A stretch of DNA of 14,020 nucleotides from Bryobacteraceae bacterium (GTDB taxonomy: Bacteria > Acidobacteriota > Terriglobia > Bryobacterales > Bryobacteraceae), in the NCBI GenBank assembly GCA_030039005.1, contig JASHQT010000646.1:1-14020 (forward strand), given 5' to 3'. Of the stretch, positions 7,197 through 13,997 are shown piece by piece; within the stretch, counting starts at the first letter, position 1; the number at the start of each line of letters is the position of its first letter. The translations under genes and the position numbers were made by a program. The notes under the pieces were generated by a model. That model was not told the origin of the DNA. It saw only the letters and a program-made list of their open reading frames with translations, and did not search any database.

Positions 7197-7517
7197 ATGA
7201 AATTATTTGTGGGGAACCTCCCCTATGCGGCTACTGAAGCCGACGTAACGGAGTTCTTTTCGCAAGCGGGTGTCGCCGTCGACAGTGTGAACGTTATGCG
7301 CGATCGTTTTACCGGCGAGGCCCGCGGGTTCGGGTTCGTGGAAATCAACGACGATACCGCAGCCAATCGTGCCATCGAAGCCTGCAACGGCCGCGACCTG
7401 ATGGGCCGCGCGCTGGTGGTGAACGAAGCCCGTCCCATGGTTCCGCGCGAAGGCGGAGGCGGGCGAGGCCCGGGCGGCGGTGGACGCGAGCGCCGCGGCG
7501 GACGTCCCGGCCGCTAG
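7197..7517 (+). CDS. RRM-domain RNA-binding protein with Gly/Arg-rich tail
   Basis: A small cytoplasmic single-RRM protein (106 residues) of the bacterial glycine-rich RNA-binding type, resembling cyanobacterial Rbp proteins. RNP2 is LFVGNL (residues 3-8) and RNP1 is RGFGFVEI (43-50), with the aromatic residues that stack on RNA in place. The RRM covers about residues 2-79. Residues 84-106 form a Gly/Arg-rich tail (GGGGRGPGGGGRERRGGRPGR region) likely to bind RNA non-specifically. In known members the role is RNA chaperoning or mRNA stability, often cold- or stress-regulated; here this is inferred. It has its own promoter-like leader and a strong Shine-Dalgarno, and GC-rich hairpins follow the stop, so it looks like an independent, well-expressed unit. 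Confidence 0.93.
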   Translation: MKLFVGNLPYAATEADVTEFFSQAGVAVDSVNVMRDRFTGEARGFGFVEINDDTAANRAIEACNGRDLMGRALVVNEARPMVPREGGGGRGPGGGGRERRGGRPGR

Positions 7518-7540
7518 CCGGGCACAGGGCGGAGCCGCCC
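7506..7540 (+). terminator. Two adjacent GC-rich hairpins after the RRM gene
   Basis: CCCGGC (7506-7511) pairs with GCCGGG (7517-7522) around a five-base loop that overlaps the TAG stop at 7515-7517. Directly after it, GGGCGG (7527-7532) is complementary to CCGCCC (7535-7540), with a very tight loop that would open to four bases. No T-run follows, so it is not a classical intrinsic terminator. It may stop transcription weakly or protect the 3' end of the mRNA. Confidence 0.35.
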
Positions 7541-7601
7541 TCGATGCAGTTGAGAAATTGCTTGCGGTCCGCTCCGTTGTGCCGGCATTCGGAAGACCGC
7601 A

Positions 7602-8903
7602 TCATTCTCCCAACAGTTTCGCGATCGCGTTCGCATCATTCGGAACTACTACCGGACGATTGCCGAACTTTGCGTCGATCTTCCGGCCGTCGGGATCCTT
7701 GAGTTCGCCGGTGTGATAGCGGTAAATGTAATCTGGGTCCTTCAGCAGGTTCCCGGTCAGGACCGCCACTACGTCTTCGTCCGGGCGAATGGTTCCCGCC
7801 GCGGTCAGTTTGCGAATGCCGGCGAGCGTTGAGGCTGACGCTGGCTCGCAGCCGATGCCGCATTGTCCGATCACGGCCTTGGCGTCGGCGATCTCCTGCT
7901 CGCTCACCTTTTCCACGGCGCCGTTGGTCACCGTTAGTTCGTGGAGCGCCTTGGGCCAGGAAACCGGATCGCCAATGCGGATTGCGGTGGCGAGCGTCTT
8001 GGGTTCGGCGACCGCACGGAACTCGGACTTGCATTTCATGAATTTGTAAAACGGCGCGGCGCCTTCGGCCTGAATCACGGCCAGGTGCGGCATCTTGTGA
8101 ATGAACCCGAACTGGCACAGCTCGCGCAGCGCTTTTCCGAAGGCCGACGTGTTGCCGAGATTGCCGCCGGGCAGCACGATCCAATCGGGTGGATTCCAAT
8201 CGCGCTGGTCCAGCATTTCGAAGATGATCGCCTTCTGGCCTTCGATGCGGAACGGGTTGATGGAATTAAGCAGGTAAATGCCCAGGCGGTCGGCCAGCAT
8301 GCGCACCAGCGCGAGAATCTGATCGAAGTTCGCCTCCACTTCCAGCGTCCGCGCGCCGTATTCGAGCGCCTGCGCCAGCTTGCCGTAGGAAATGTTGCCG
8401 TGCGGGATGAAGACGATGGAATCGAGACCCGCGGCGCTGGCGTAAGCGGCCATCGAGGCCGAGGTGTTGCCGGTGGAAACGCAGGCGACGCGCGGGCGAT
8501 CCAGGCGAACGGCCTGCGTGGCGCCGCAGGTCATGCCGTTGTCCTTGAACGAGCCGGTGGGGTTGAAGCCCTGGTGTTTGAACGTGATGCGGTCCAGGCC
8601 GCCGTACTGCGCCGCGCGCGGCGCATCGAGCAAGGGCGTGTTGCCTTCGCGCAAAGAAACCACCTGATGATGATGGCCGTCGAACGGCAGCAACTCGCGG
8701 TAGCGCCATACGCCGCTTTGTTCCAGCACGGTGTTGGACATGCGCCGCTCGCGCCATAGCTTCTTCAGGGCCGCGGCATCGGCACCCTCCTCGGTGAACA
8801 CTACTTCGAGCAGCCCGCCGCACTCGGGGCAATTGTAGATCGCTTCGTCGATCGGATAGCGCGCGCGGCATTGCCGCTCGAAACACGCCAACTCAGCTAG
8901 CAT
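7602..8903 (-). CDS. thrC: Threonine synthase
   Basis: Makes L-threonine and phosphate from O-phospho-L-homoserine with PLP, the last step of threonine biosynthesis, in the cytoplasm. It has 433 residues. An N-terminal zinc-ribbon-like element carries Cys7, Cys12, Cys25 and Cys28. SLREGNTPL (83-91) precedes the PLP lysine Lys120 in NPTGSFKDNG. STGNTSAS is the canonical substrate/PLP loop. LPGGNLGNTSAFGKAL is the phosphate-binding loop, and ATAIRIGDPVSWPKAL and GIGCEPASASTLAG are typical ThrC segments. ATG at 8901-8903 was chosen because the protein aligns from there with the family; longer in-frame starts up to 9101 would overlap the divergent dehydrogenase gene. No Shine-Dalgarno is visible. 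It converges with the RRM gene. No thrA or thrB lies in the window. This is the better candidate of the two for the genuine pathway enzyme. Confidence 0.93.
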   Translation of the reverse strand: MLAELACFERQCRARYPIDEAIYNCPECGGLLEVVFTEEGADAAALKKLWRERRMSNTVLEQSGVWRYRELLPFDGHHHQVVSLREGNTPLLDAPRAAQYGGLDRITFKHQGFNPTGSFKDNGMTCGATQAVRLDRPRVACVSTGNTSASMAAYASAAGLDSIVFIPHGNISYGKLAQALEYGARTLEVEANFDQILALVRMLADRLGIYLLNSINPFRIEGQKAIIFEMLDQRDWNPPDWIVLPGGNLGNTSAFGKALRELCQFGFIHKMPHLAVIQAEGAAPFYKFMKCKSEFRAVAEPKTLATAIRIGDPVSWPKALHELTVTNGAVEKVSEQEIADAKAVIGQCGIGCEPASASTLAGIRKLTAAGTIRPDEDVVAVLTGNLLKDPDYIYRYHTGELKDPDGRKIDAKFGNRPVVVPNDANAIAKLLGE

Positions 8904-8921
8904 GATAAAAGTATCGCGAAT
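8904..8921. promoter_or_regulatory. 18-bp divergent promoter region thrC / dehydrogenase
   Basis: The two start codons are only 18 bp apart. On the minus strand, GATACT (8910-8915) sits at -12 to -7 from the thrC ATG, exactly where a -10 box for a leaderless mRNA would be. On the plus strand, GATAAA (8904-8909, -18 to -13) and TATCGC (8912-8917) are the candidates. There is no room for a Shine-Dalgarno plus promoter in the gap on either side. Confidence 0.35.
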
Positions 8922-9872
8922 ATGCTGTCGGTTTGTCTTGAGAGGGGCAAGGTATTGGTGCGCGAACAGGCGCGGCCGCGGAGGCCGCAAGGTTTCGCGC
9001 TGATTCGCCTGCTGTATGGGGGCATCTGCAACACCGATATTGAGTTGCAGCGCGGTTATTACGGGTTTGAGGGAACGCCGGGCCACGAATTCGTGGGCCA
9101 AGTGGTGGATGCCGATGACGCCCGCTGGATCGGTGAACGCGTAGTTGGAGAAATCAACTTAGCCTGCGGAAAATGCGAATGGTGCGCGCGAGGCCTCGGC
9201 CGCCATTGCCCGGCACGTACCGTGCTCGGGATCGTGAAGCAGCCGGGCGCGTTCCGCGAATTCCTTACGCTGCCCGAACGCAATTTGCGGCGCGTGCCGC
9301 GGGAGATTCCCGACGAGCAGGCTGTCTTCCTCGAGCCGCTGGCCGCGGCCTGCGAAATCCTGGATCAGGTGAAGATCCCGCGCGGAGCGCCGGTGGCCGT
9401 GCTGGGCGACGGGAAGCTCGGGCTGTTGGCCAGCCAGGTGCTGCAGGCACACGGCGCCCGAGTGCATCAATACGGCCGGCACAAGGAGAAGCTGCGAATC
9501 GCGGAAACCGCCGGGGTGAGCACCGAGATCGCGAAAAAGCTACCCGCAGCCAAATACGAATTCGTGGTGGAAGCCACTGGATCGAGCGAGGGGCTGCAGC
9601 AAGCCGTGCAGATGACGGTGCCGCGCGGAACTGTCATCATGAAATCAACCGTGCATGGATTGGTGGCGCTCGATTCGGCGCCGGTGATCGTAAATGAAAT
9701 CACGCTGGTCGGCTCGCGCTGCGGGCGCTTCGAGCCCGCGCTGAAGCTGCTTCGAACGCGCCAGGTGCATGTGGATAAGATGATATCGGAAGTGTTGCCG
9801 TTGGGAAGCGCGGCGAAAGCGTTTCGAGAAGCGGCAAAACCGGGAGTTTTGAAGGTACTGTTGCATGATTAA
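8922..9872 (+). CDS. Zinc-dependent medium-chain alcohol/polyol dehydrogenase
   Basis: A cytoplasmic NAD(P)-dependent oxidoreductase of the MDR superfamily, 316 residues, slightly short of the usual 340-350. Catalytic-zinc ligands appear as Cys36 (GICNTD), His55-Glu56 (PGHEF) and Glu138 (FLEPLAAA). Structural-zinc cysteines are Cys82, Cys85, Cys88 and Cys96 (ACGKCEWCARGLGRHC). The Rossmann glycine motif is GDGKLG (162-167). All zinc ligands are present, so it should be an active dehydrogenase; the closest flavour is threonine or sorbitol dehydrogenase-like. Lying back-to-back with threonine synthase makes L-threonine an attractive but unproven substrate. The start at 8922 aligns with the family N-terminus. 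The stop overlaps the next gene by eight bases, so the two are co-transcribed. Confidence 0.88.
   Translation: MLSVCLERGKVLVREQARPRRPQGFALIRLLYGGICNTDIELQRGYYGFEGTPGHEFVGQVVDADDARWIGERVVGEINLACGKCEWCARGLGRHCPARTVLGIVKQPGAFREFLTLPERNLRRVPREIPDEQAVFLEPLAAACEILDQVKIPRGAPVAVLGDGKLGLLASQVLQAHGARVHQYGRHKEKLRIAETAGVSTEIAKKLPAAKYEFVVEATGSSEGLQQAVQMTVPRGTVIMKSTVHGLVALDSAPVIVNEITLVGSRCGRFEPALKLLRTRQVHVDKMISEVLPLGSAAKAFREAAKPGVLKVLLHD
9852..9855 (+). promoter_or_regulatory. Ribosome binding site for glutaminyl cyclotransferase
   Basis: AAGG lies nine bases before the ATG at 9865 and inside the end of the dehydrogenase gene. It supports the chosen start and translation of the overlapping second gene. 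Confidence 0.4.
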
Positions 9873-10644
9873 GTTTCACGCCGCCGCCGCGCTCGCGGCC
9901 GCGGCTTGTACGCTCGCGGCATCCACGCCCCAATACGGCTATCGAGTGGTCCACGCTTATCCGCACGACATCAATGCTTTCACCGAAGGCCTGGAATATC
10001 GCGCGGGATATTTGTACGAGAGCACCGGACTGAATGGCCGCTCCTGGCTGCGCAAGGAAAATCTCGAGACCGGAAAGGTTTTGCAGCAGATCGATCTGGA
10101 CTCGCAATATTTCGGCGAAGGCATCACCATTTTGAACCAGCAGATCTTCCGGCTCACCTGGCAGTCGCAGATCGGGTTCGTTTACGATCAAGCGAGCTTC
10201 CGGCTGAAGCGAACGTTCAACTATCCGGGCGAAGGCTGGGCGATGACCAACGACGGCCAAAACATCTACATGGACGACGGGACGTCGCAGATTCGCGTGT
10301 GGGACCCGTACACGCTGCAAGAGAAGCGGCGCATCACGGTGCGCGATCACGGCGTGCCGGTGGACATGCTGAACGAACTGGAATGGGTGCGCGGCGAGCT
10401 TTACGCCAATATCTGGCAGACGGACCGCATCGCGCGCATCTCGCCGGTGGACGGGAGTGTGCTGGGCTGGATCGATTGCGCGGGATTGTTGAGCCCCAGC
10501 GATCAAACAGGCGGGGAAGGCGCTGTTTTAAACGGAATCGCCTATGATGCTTTGGGCGACCGGCTGTTCGTCACCGGAAAGCTTTGGCCGAAAGTTTTTC
10601 AAATCACGCTGGTGCGCAAGAATGCTCAGCGAAAGAGCCGGTGA
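9865..10644 (+). CDS. Secreted glutaminyl-peptide cyclotransferase (plant-type, beta-propeller)
   Basis: Converts N-terminal glutamine of peptides or proteins to pyroglutamate with release of ammonia (glutamine cyclotransferase family; plant/bacterial five-bladed propeller type, not the zinc-dependent animal type). It has 259 residues. An Ala-rich signal peptide spans about 1-19 with probable cleavage near Ala19-Ser20, so it acts in the periplasm or outside. Family signatures in order: NAFTEGLEY (38-45, with Glu41), YESTGLNGRS, FGEGI (83-87), GEGWAMTNDG (122-131), MDDGTSQIRVWDP, LNELEWV (169-175), ANIWQTDRI, LNGIAYD (222-228) and TGKLWP (237-242). Neighbours are a cytoplasmic dehydrogenase (eight-base overlap) and, on the other strand, an SH3 lipoprotein whose gene end overlaps this one by 19 bp. 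Physiological substrates are unknown; pyroglutamate caps on exported proteins are plausible. Confidence 0.92.
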   Translation: MIKFHAAAALAAAACTLAASTPQYGYRVVHAYPHDINAFTEGLEYRAGYLYESTGLNGRSWLRKENLETGKVLQQIDLDSQYFGEGITILNQQIFRLTWQSQIGFVYDQASFRLKRTFNYPGEGWAMTNDGQNIYMDDGTSQIRVWDPYTLQEKRRITVRDHGVPVDMLNELEWVRGELYANIWQTDRIARISPVDGSVLGWIDCAGLLSPSDQTGGEGAVLNGIAYDALGDRLFVTGKLWPKVFQITLVRKNAQRKSR

Positions 10645-11843
10645 ACCTGGCTCTTTAGCTTCGCGTACCAGGATGCCTTGGCTTCGCCGGGGCCGGAAGC
10701 AGCCGTGTTCGCGGCGAGCGATGGAGCTTCCGGTTTCGCCGCGGGATCGTAAAGCTCGCGATTGACCATGTGGATGCGGTAGCTGTCGAACGCGTAGGTT
10801 TTGCGGTACCAGTGGCCGTCGTCGCCTTCCACCACCACGGAAAAACTCGGATCCGCGGCGCTGTTCACCTCCACCGGATAATGCCCGACCACGTTGCGCT
10901 CGATATACGCGGTCTCGTAGCGGTGGTGGCGCAGGCTCCAGACGAAGACGCGGAAGCTGTCGAATTCGTAGGGCTGGTCGCCCTTGGTGATGGTGGTCCA
11001 GAGCCAATCGTTCTTCACTTGATCGCCGTCGTGGACCTGGGTGAGCGGAAAGTACGAAGTGATGCGATGGCCCTCGGCGTACTGAGCCACTTCATCGGGA
11101 ATCGCCATGCTGAGCGCGCGCGTCAGCACCCATCCCACTTTGCCGTCGTGTGTGCGCACCAGGCTCCAGTCCTCCATGGGGATGGGCGCGGGGGGAACGA
11201 CGGGCGCGGGAGGAGGCGCCGGCGGTTCCGGTAGCTTGGGCACCGAAAGAGCGACCCAATTGTCCGGCGGCTTGGGAGCGTCCGGAAGAGGCGGCGGCTT
11301 CACGCGAGTGGACGTAGCGGTTTTCTTGGGCTTTTTGCGCTTGGGAGCGGGTTTGGCCGGCGGGGCCACAAAAAAATCGTCATGCTGCACGCGCGGCGTG
11401 AGTTTGTGCGCCAGCACGTCCACTTTGCCGTTCTCGGGGATTTGCGCGAAGCTCGGCGAAGTCCGGTTCGGCTCGGTGTGCATGTTGAGCGCTTCAAATA
11501 CACCGGCCTGTCCCTGCGATTGCTGGTGCGCGGCGCTCGAGGACATGGCGTGCAGTTCGTCCATTTGTTGCGGGCTCAGAAGCTGGCGCAGATCGGTCCA
11601 GCCTTCCAGTCCTTGCTCGTTGCGGACTTTGACGAGGCGATGTTTGTATTCGATGATCGCGAGCTTGTCGCCGTGTTTCACCGCACCTACGACCGAGGAG
11701 CGAACCGCGAGGTCGCGGCGCAGATTGAGCGTTGCCGGACCGACGTAGGCTTCCCCGAGCGACGCCGGCGGGCGCGGTTTATCGGCACAAGAGACGAGGA
11801 ATGCGACGAGGCTACAACAGATGAGAGCGCGAGTCAAAGTCAC
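10626..11843 (-). CDS. SH3-domain lipoprotein with Pro/Lys-rich insert
   Basis: A 405-residue predicted lipoprotein. The signal peptide ends in the lipobox LVSC with Cys19 as lipidation site. Bacterial SH3 domain 1 covers about 32-90 (LNLRRDLAVRSSVVGAVKHGDKLAII, then GWTDLRQLL). A second SH3 begins at about 116 (ALNMHTEPNRTSPSFAQIPENGKVDVLAHK) but is interrupted at about 148-224 by a Lys-rich then Pro-rich segment. It resumes at DWSLVRTHDGKVGWVLTRAL (225-244). Residues about 245-365 form a further conserved-looking domain (VWSLRHHRYETAYIERNVVGHYPV). Such proteins usually bind peptidoglycan or envelope partners; no enzymatic motif is seen. The start codon is GTG (11841-11843), chosen because the signal peptide begins there; no Shine-Dalgarno is visible. 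Its 3' end overlaps the convergent cyclotransferase gene. Function is unknown beyond the envelope location. Confidence 0.82.
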   Translation of the reverse strand: MTLTRALICCSLVAFLVSCADKPRPPASLGEAYVGPATLNLRRDLAVRSSVVGAVKHGDKLAIIEYKHRLVKVRNEQGLEGWTDLRQLLSPQQMDELHAMSSSAAHQQSQGQAGVFEALNMHTEPNRTSPSFAQIPENGKVDVLAHKLTPRVQHDDFFVAPPAKPAPKRKKPKKTATSTRVKPPPLPDAPKPPDNWVALSVPKLPEPPAPPPAPVVPPAPIPMEDWSLVRTHDGKVGWVLTRALSMAIPDEVAQYAEGHRITSYFPLTQVHDGDQVKNDWLWTTITKGDQPYEFDSFRVFVWSLRHHRYETAYIERNVVGHYPVEVNSAADPSFSVVVEGDDGHWYRKTYAFDSYRIHMVNRELYDPAAKPEAPSLAANTAASGPGEAKASWYAKLKSQVHRLFR

Positions 11844-11868
11844 GAGCGCTGTTGATAGTGTATCAGTA
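11844..11868. promoter_or_regulatory. 25-bp divergent promoter region SH3 lipoprotein / CxxC protein
   Basis: The starts are 25 bp apart. On the plus strand, GATAGT (11854-11859) is at -15 to -10 from the ATG, and TATCAG follows at 11861-11866. On the minus strand, TATCAA (11852-11857) is at -14 to -9 from the GTG. Neither side has a Shine-Dalgarno. The string GTATCAGT also occurs in the glcE divergent gap (1790-1797), which may be chance. Confidence 0.35.
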
Positions 11869-12024
11869 ATGGCCCAGGAAACCGATGCTCGAACGGTGGA
11901 ATTTTATTGCCCGCGCTGTCATGCGCCCGTAACGGATCCCTTGGTTTGCGGCGATTGCTCGGCGATCATCTGCCGGAGGTGCGGCGCGCCACTGGAAAAA
12001 ATCGACGAGCTGGGAATCGGCTAA
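11869..12024 (+). CDS. Small zinc-ribbon-like protein with three CxxC motifs
   Basis: A 51-residue protein with Cys14-x2-Cys17 (CPRC), Cys27-x2-Cys30 (CGDC) and Cys35-x2-Cys38 (CRRCG). The spacing fits a zinc ribbon or a double zinc knuckle; six cysteines could fill one four-Cys site with one pair spare, or bind two metals with other ligands. It has no signal peptide or membrane segment, so it is probably cytoplasmic. ATG 11869 was chosen because longer in-frame starts (from 11821) would overlap the divergent lipoprotein gene and add no conserved-looking sequence. It has no Shine-Dalgarno. I do not recognise a named family. The codon bias and cysteine pattern make it more likely real than chance. 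It converges with manA, with 10 bp between the stops. Confidence 0.65.
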   Translation: MAQETDARTVEFYCPRCHAPVTDPLVCGDCSAIICRRCGAPLEKIDELGIG

Positions 12025-12049
12025 GGAACCTGGTTTAAGGAACCCAGGT
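12022..12049. terminator. Small hairpin with direct repeat between convergent genes
   Basis: TAAGGAACC occurs twice (12022-12030 and 12036-12044), each copy touching a stop codon: TAA of the CxxC gene, and TTA, the complement of the manA stop. ACCTGG (12028-12033) pairs perfectly with CCAGGT (12044-12049) around a ten-base loop. It could act as a weak bidirectional terminator. It has a short stem and no T-run, so the call is tentative. Part of the right arm lies in the last manA codons. Confidence 0.3.
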
Positions 12050-12820
12050 GCGAAGAAACTTGGTTGGGTCCTGGGGTTCGATTTCAAAGGGTGCGGCGCC
12101 CGCTGGGATCAACCACGCTTCGCCTTCGCGGAAGGGCCGGCCGCCGATGGTTCCCATGCCGCTGATGAAGATGACGACGTGGAAACGCGAGGGCTCGGGC
12201 TTATAGAGCAAGCTCGAATGGGTGAGCGCGAGCTCAGTGTGGAAATACTCGCAGTCGATGGGGAGCATCTGCGATTTGGGCGAGCTGGCTTCGAGGAGCG
12301 AAACCTCGACTGCTTTGTCCAGGTGCAGCTCGCGCGGGCGGCCGTAATCGTAGAGCCGGTACGTGATGTCAGAGTGCTGCTGGACTTCGCAGAGCGCGAG
12401 GCCGCCGCCGATGGCGTGGACGCTGCCGGCGGGGATAAAGAAAGCGTCGCCCGCCTGCACGTCGATCCAATTCAGCAAGTCTTCAATCTCGCCGCTCAGC
12501 GCCGCTTCGCGCAGGCGCTCGCGCGTGATGGTTTCGCGGAAGCCGATGGCCAGACGCGCGCCCGGATCGGCGCGCATCACGTACCACATTTCGGTTTTGC
12601 CGCGTGAGTTTTCGTGCTCGCGAGCGTATTCGTCATTGGGGTGCACCTGGACCGACAGACGGTCCGAGGTGAAGACGAGCTTGACCAATAAAGGTAGATC
12701 GGCTTCGAACCAGATTTCGCCGATTTTCTTGTCAGCGACCGGGTACCAGGGCAACAGATCCGTCGTACCCCACACTTTTTCGAGGAATCGCGTGGGGAGA
12801 CGGACTGGATTAGCGCTCAC
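12035..12820 (-). CDS. manA: Class I mannose-6-phosphate isomerase (short form)
   Basis: Interconverts mannose-6-phosphate and fructose-6-phosphate, supplying mannose for glycans or feeding it into glycolysis; cytoplasmic, zinc-dependent. It has 261 residues, shorter than the 310-390 of well-studied class I enzymes, as in other short bacterial forms. All expected zinc ligands are visible: Gln58 and His60 in SVQVHPND, Glu77 in GKTEMWYV and His135 in PAGSVHAIGGG. EVQQHSDITYRLYDYGRPRELHLDKA (about 145-170) is the conserved substrate-side segment. The C-terminal cupin half is reduced. The start is GTG at 12818-12820, inside the end of the aminotransferase gene (11-bp overlap); it is the start that leaves the family N-terminus (PTRFLEKVWG) intact. 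It is co-transcribed with the aminotransferase. Confidence 0.92.
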   Translation of the reverse strand: MSANPVRLPTRFLEKVWGTTDLLPWYPVADKKIGEIWFEADLPLLVKLVFTSDRLSVQVHPNDEYAREHENSRGKTEMWYVMRADPGARLAIGFRETITRERLREAALSGEIEDLLNWIDVQAGDAFFIPAGSVHAIGGGLALCEVQQHSDITYRLYDYGRPRELHLDKAVEVSLLEASSPKSQMLPIDCEYFHTELALTHSSLLYKPEPSRFHVVIFISGMGTIGGRPFREGEAWLIPAGAAPFEIEPQDPTKFLRTWVP

Positions 12821-13991
12821 GAATGAAGCGGTCCAGGCGATCGAGACCGCGCTCGAGTTCTTTCATCGAAGTCGCGTAGGAGATGCGGATGTGCTCCGTG
12901 GTTCCGAATGCCTCGCCGGGGACGACCGCGACGTGCGCATCCGAGAGCAGCTTTTCGGAGAATTCGAGAGCCGAGGTGATACCGCCGCGGAAACCGGTCG
13001 AGACGTTGGGATAGGCGTAAAAGGCTCCGCGTGGTTCAGCGATCTTGACGCCGGGGATGGCGCGCAGCCGCTGGATCACGAAATCGCGGCGGCGGCGATA
13101 CTCGGCGAGCATGACCGGAATGGAATCCTGCGGGCCGCGCATGGCTTCGATGGCGGCCTTCTGCGCGATGGACGTGGGATTGGACGTGGTGTGGCTTTGC
13201 AGCTTCAGCATCGCGTCGATCAGCGGCTTGGGCGCGAGCGCGAAACCGACTCGCCAACCGGTCATGGCGTAAGTTTTCGAGAGCGAACCGGCCACGACGA
13301 CGTTGTCCTTCGCGCCGGGCATGGCGGCGATGGAGAACGGCTCGCTGTCATAGAGGAAGCGGCAGTAGCACTCGTCGGTCATCAACTGGACGCCGCGCTT
13401 GGCGGCGAGATAATAGATCTTTTCGAACTCCTCGCGGCTCAAAACGCTGCCGCTAGGGTTGCAGGGCGAGTTGATGATGATGAGTTTGGTCTTGGCCGTG
13501 ATCTTGCGCGCGATATCGTCGGCGGTGTAGGTGAAACCGCTCGCTTCATCGGAATCGACGAAGACGCACTGGCCGCCGGCGTAATTGACTACATCCTTAT
13601 AGGTGACCCAATAGGGAACGGGGATGATGACTTCGTCGCCCTCTTCGACCAGCACTTGCATCAAATTGAAGATGGCGTGTTTGCCGCCGACAGTGACCAG
13701 GCACTCGCCGGGCTTGTAGTCCGTGCCGTAATCGTCATGATGGCGCGCGCAAATCGCCTGCTTGAGCTCCACCGTTCCGCCGGTGGGCGTGTACTTGGTG
13801 AAATTGGCGTCGATGGCGTCGATGGCGGCTTTCTTGATGTTGTCGGGCGTCGGGAAGTCGGGCTCTCCGGCGCTGAAATCGACGACGTCGACGCCTTCGC
13901 GGCGCAGGCGGTCGGCTTCGGCCGCGACCTTCATGGTGGAGGATTCGCTGATGAGCGAGATGCGTTGTGCGAGATCGAGTGTTGCGGTCAT
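12810..13991 (-). CDS. aspC: Class I pyridoxal-phosphate aminotransferase, aspartate aminotransferase type
   Basis: A cytoplasmic PLP enzyme moving the amino group between aspartate and 2-oxoglutarate; members of this Thermus-like (type Ib) group may also transaminate prephenate. It has 393 residues, the usual length. Key residues: FSAGEPDFPTPD (39-50), GGKHAIFNL with Lys104 at the position associated with acidic-substrate recognition in this group, SPCNPSG with Asn178, TDECYC with Asp206 and Tyr209, the PLP lysine Lys239 in SLSKTYAMTGWRVG, and Arg369 in HIRISYA that binds the substrate carboxylate. The start at 13989-13991 matches the family N-terminus. Upstream on the minus strand, CATAAC (13998-14003) sits at -12 to -7, a leaderless-type -10 candidate. 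It leads a two-gene unit with manA. Substrate specificity (aspartate, prephenate or other) cannot be read with certainty. Confidence 0.92.
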   Translation of the reverse strand: MTATLDLAQRISLISESSTMKVAAEADRLRREGVDVVDFSAGEPDFPTPDNIKKAAIDAIDANFTKYTPTGGTVELKQAICARHHDDYGTDYKPGECLVTVGGKHAIFNLMQVLVEEGDEVIIPVPYWVTYKDVVNYAGGQCVFVDSDEASGFTYTADDIARKITAKTKLIIINSPCNPSGSVLSREEFEKIYYLAAKRGVQLMTDECYCRFLYDSEPFSIAAMPGAKDNVVVAGSLSKTYAMTGWRVGFALAPKPLIDAMLKLQSHTTSNPTSIAQKAAIEAMRGPQDSIPVMLAEYRRRRDFVIQRLRAIPGVKIAEPRGAFYAYPNVSTGFRGGITSALEFSEKLLSDAHVAVVPGEAFGTTEHIRISYATSMKELERGLDRLDRFIRER

Positions 13992-13997
13992 GAAACG

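Noticed and set aside
7130..7237. Possible small ORF (35 codons from ATG 7130) in the RRM leader, overlapping the RRM start
   Set aside because: No Shine-Dalgarno, no conserved-looking sequence, and it runs into the RRM coding region in another frame. It could be a leader peptide but nothing supports it.
8904..9101. 66-residue N-terminal extension of threonine synthase
   Set aside because: It would lie antisense over the conserved zinc and GHE region of the dehydrogenase, and the family N-terminus begins at ATG 8901-8903.
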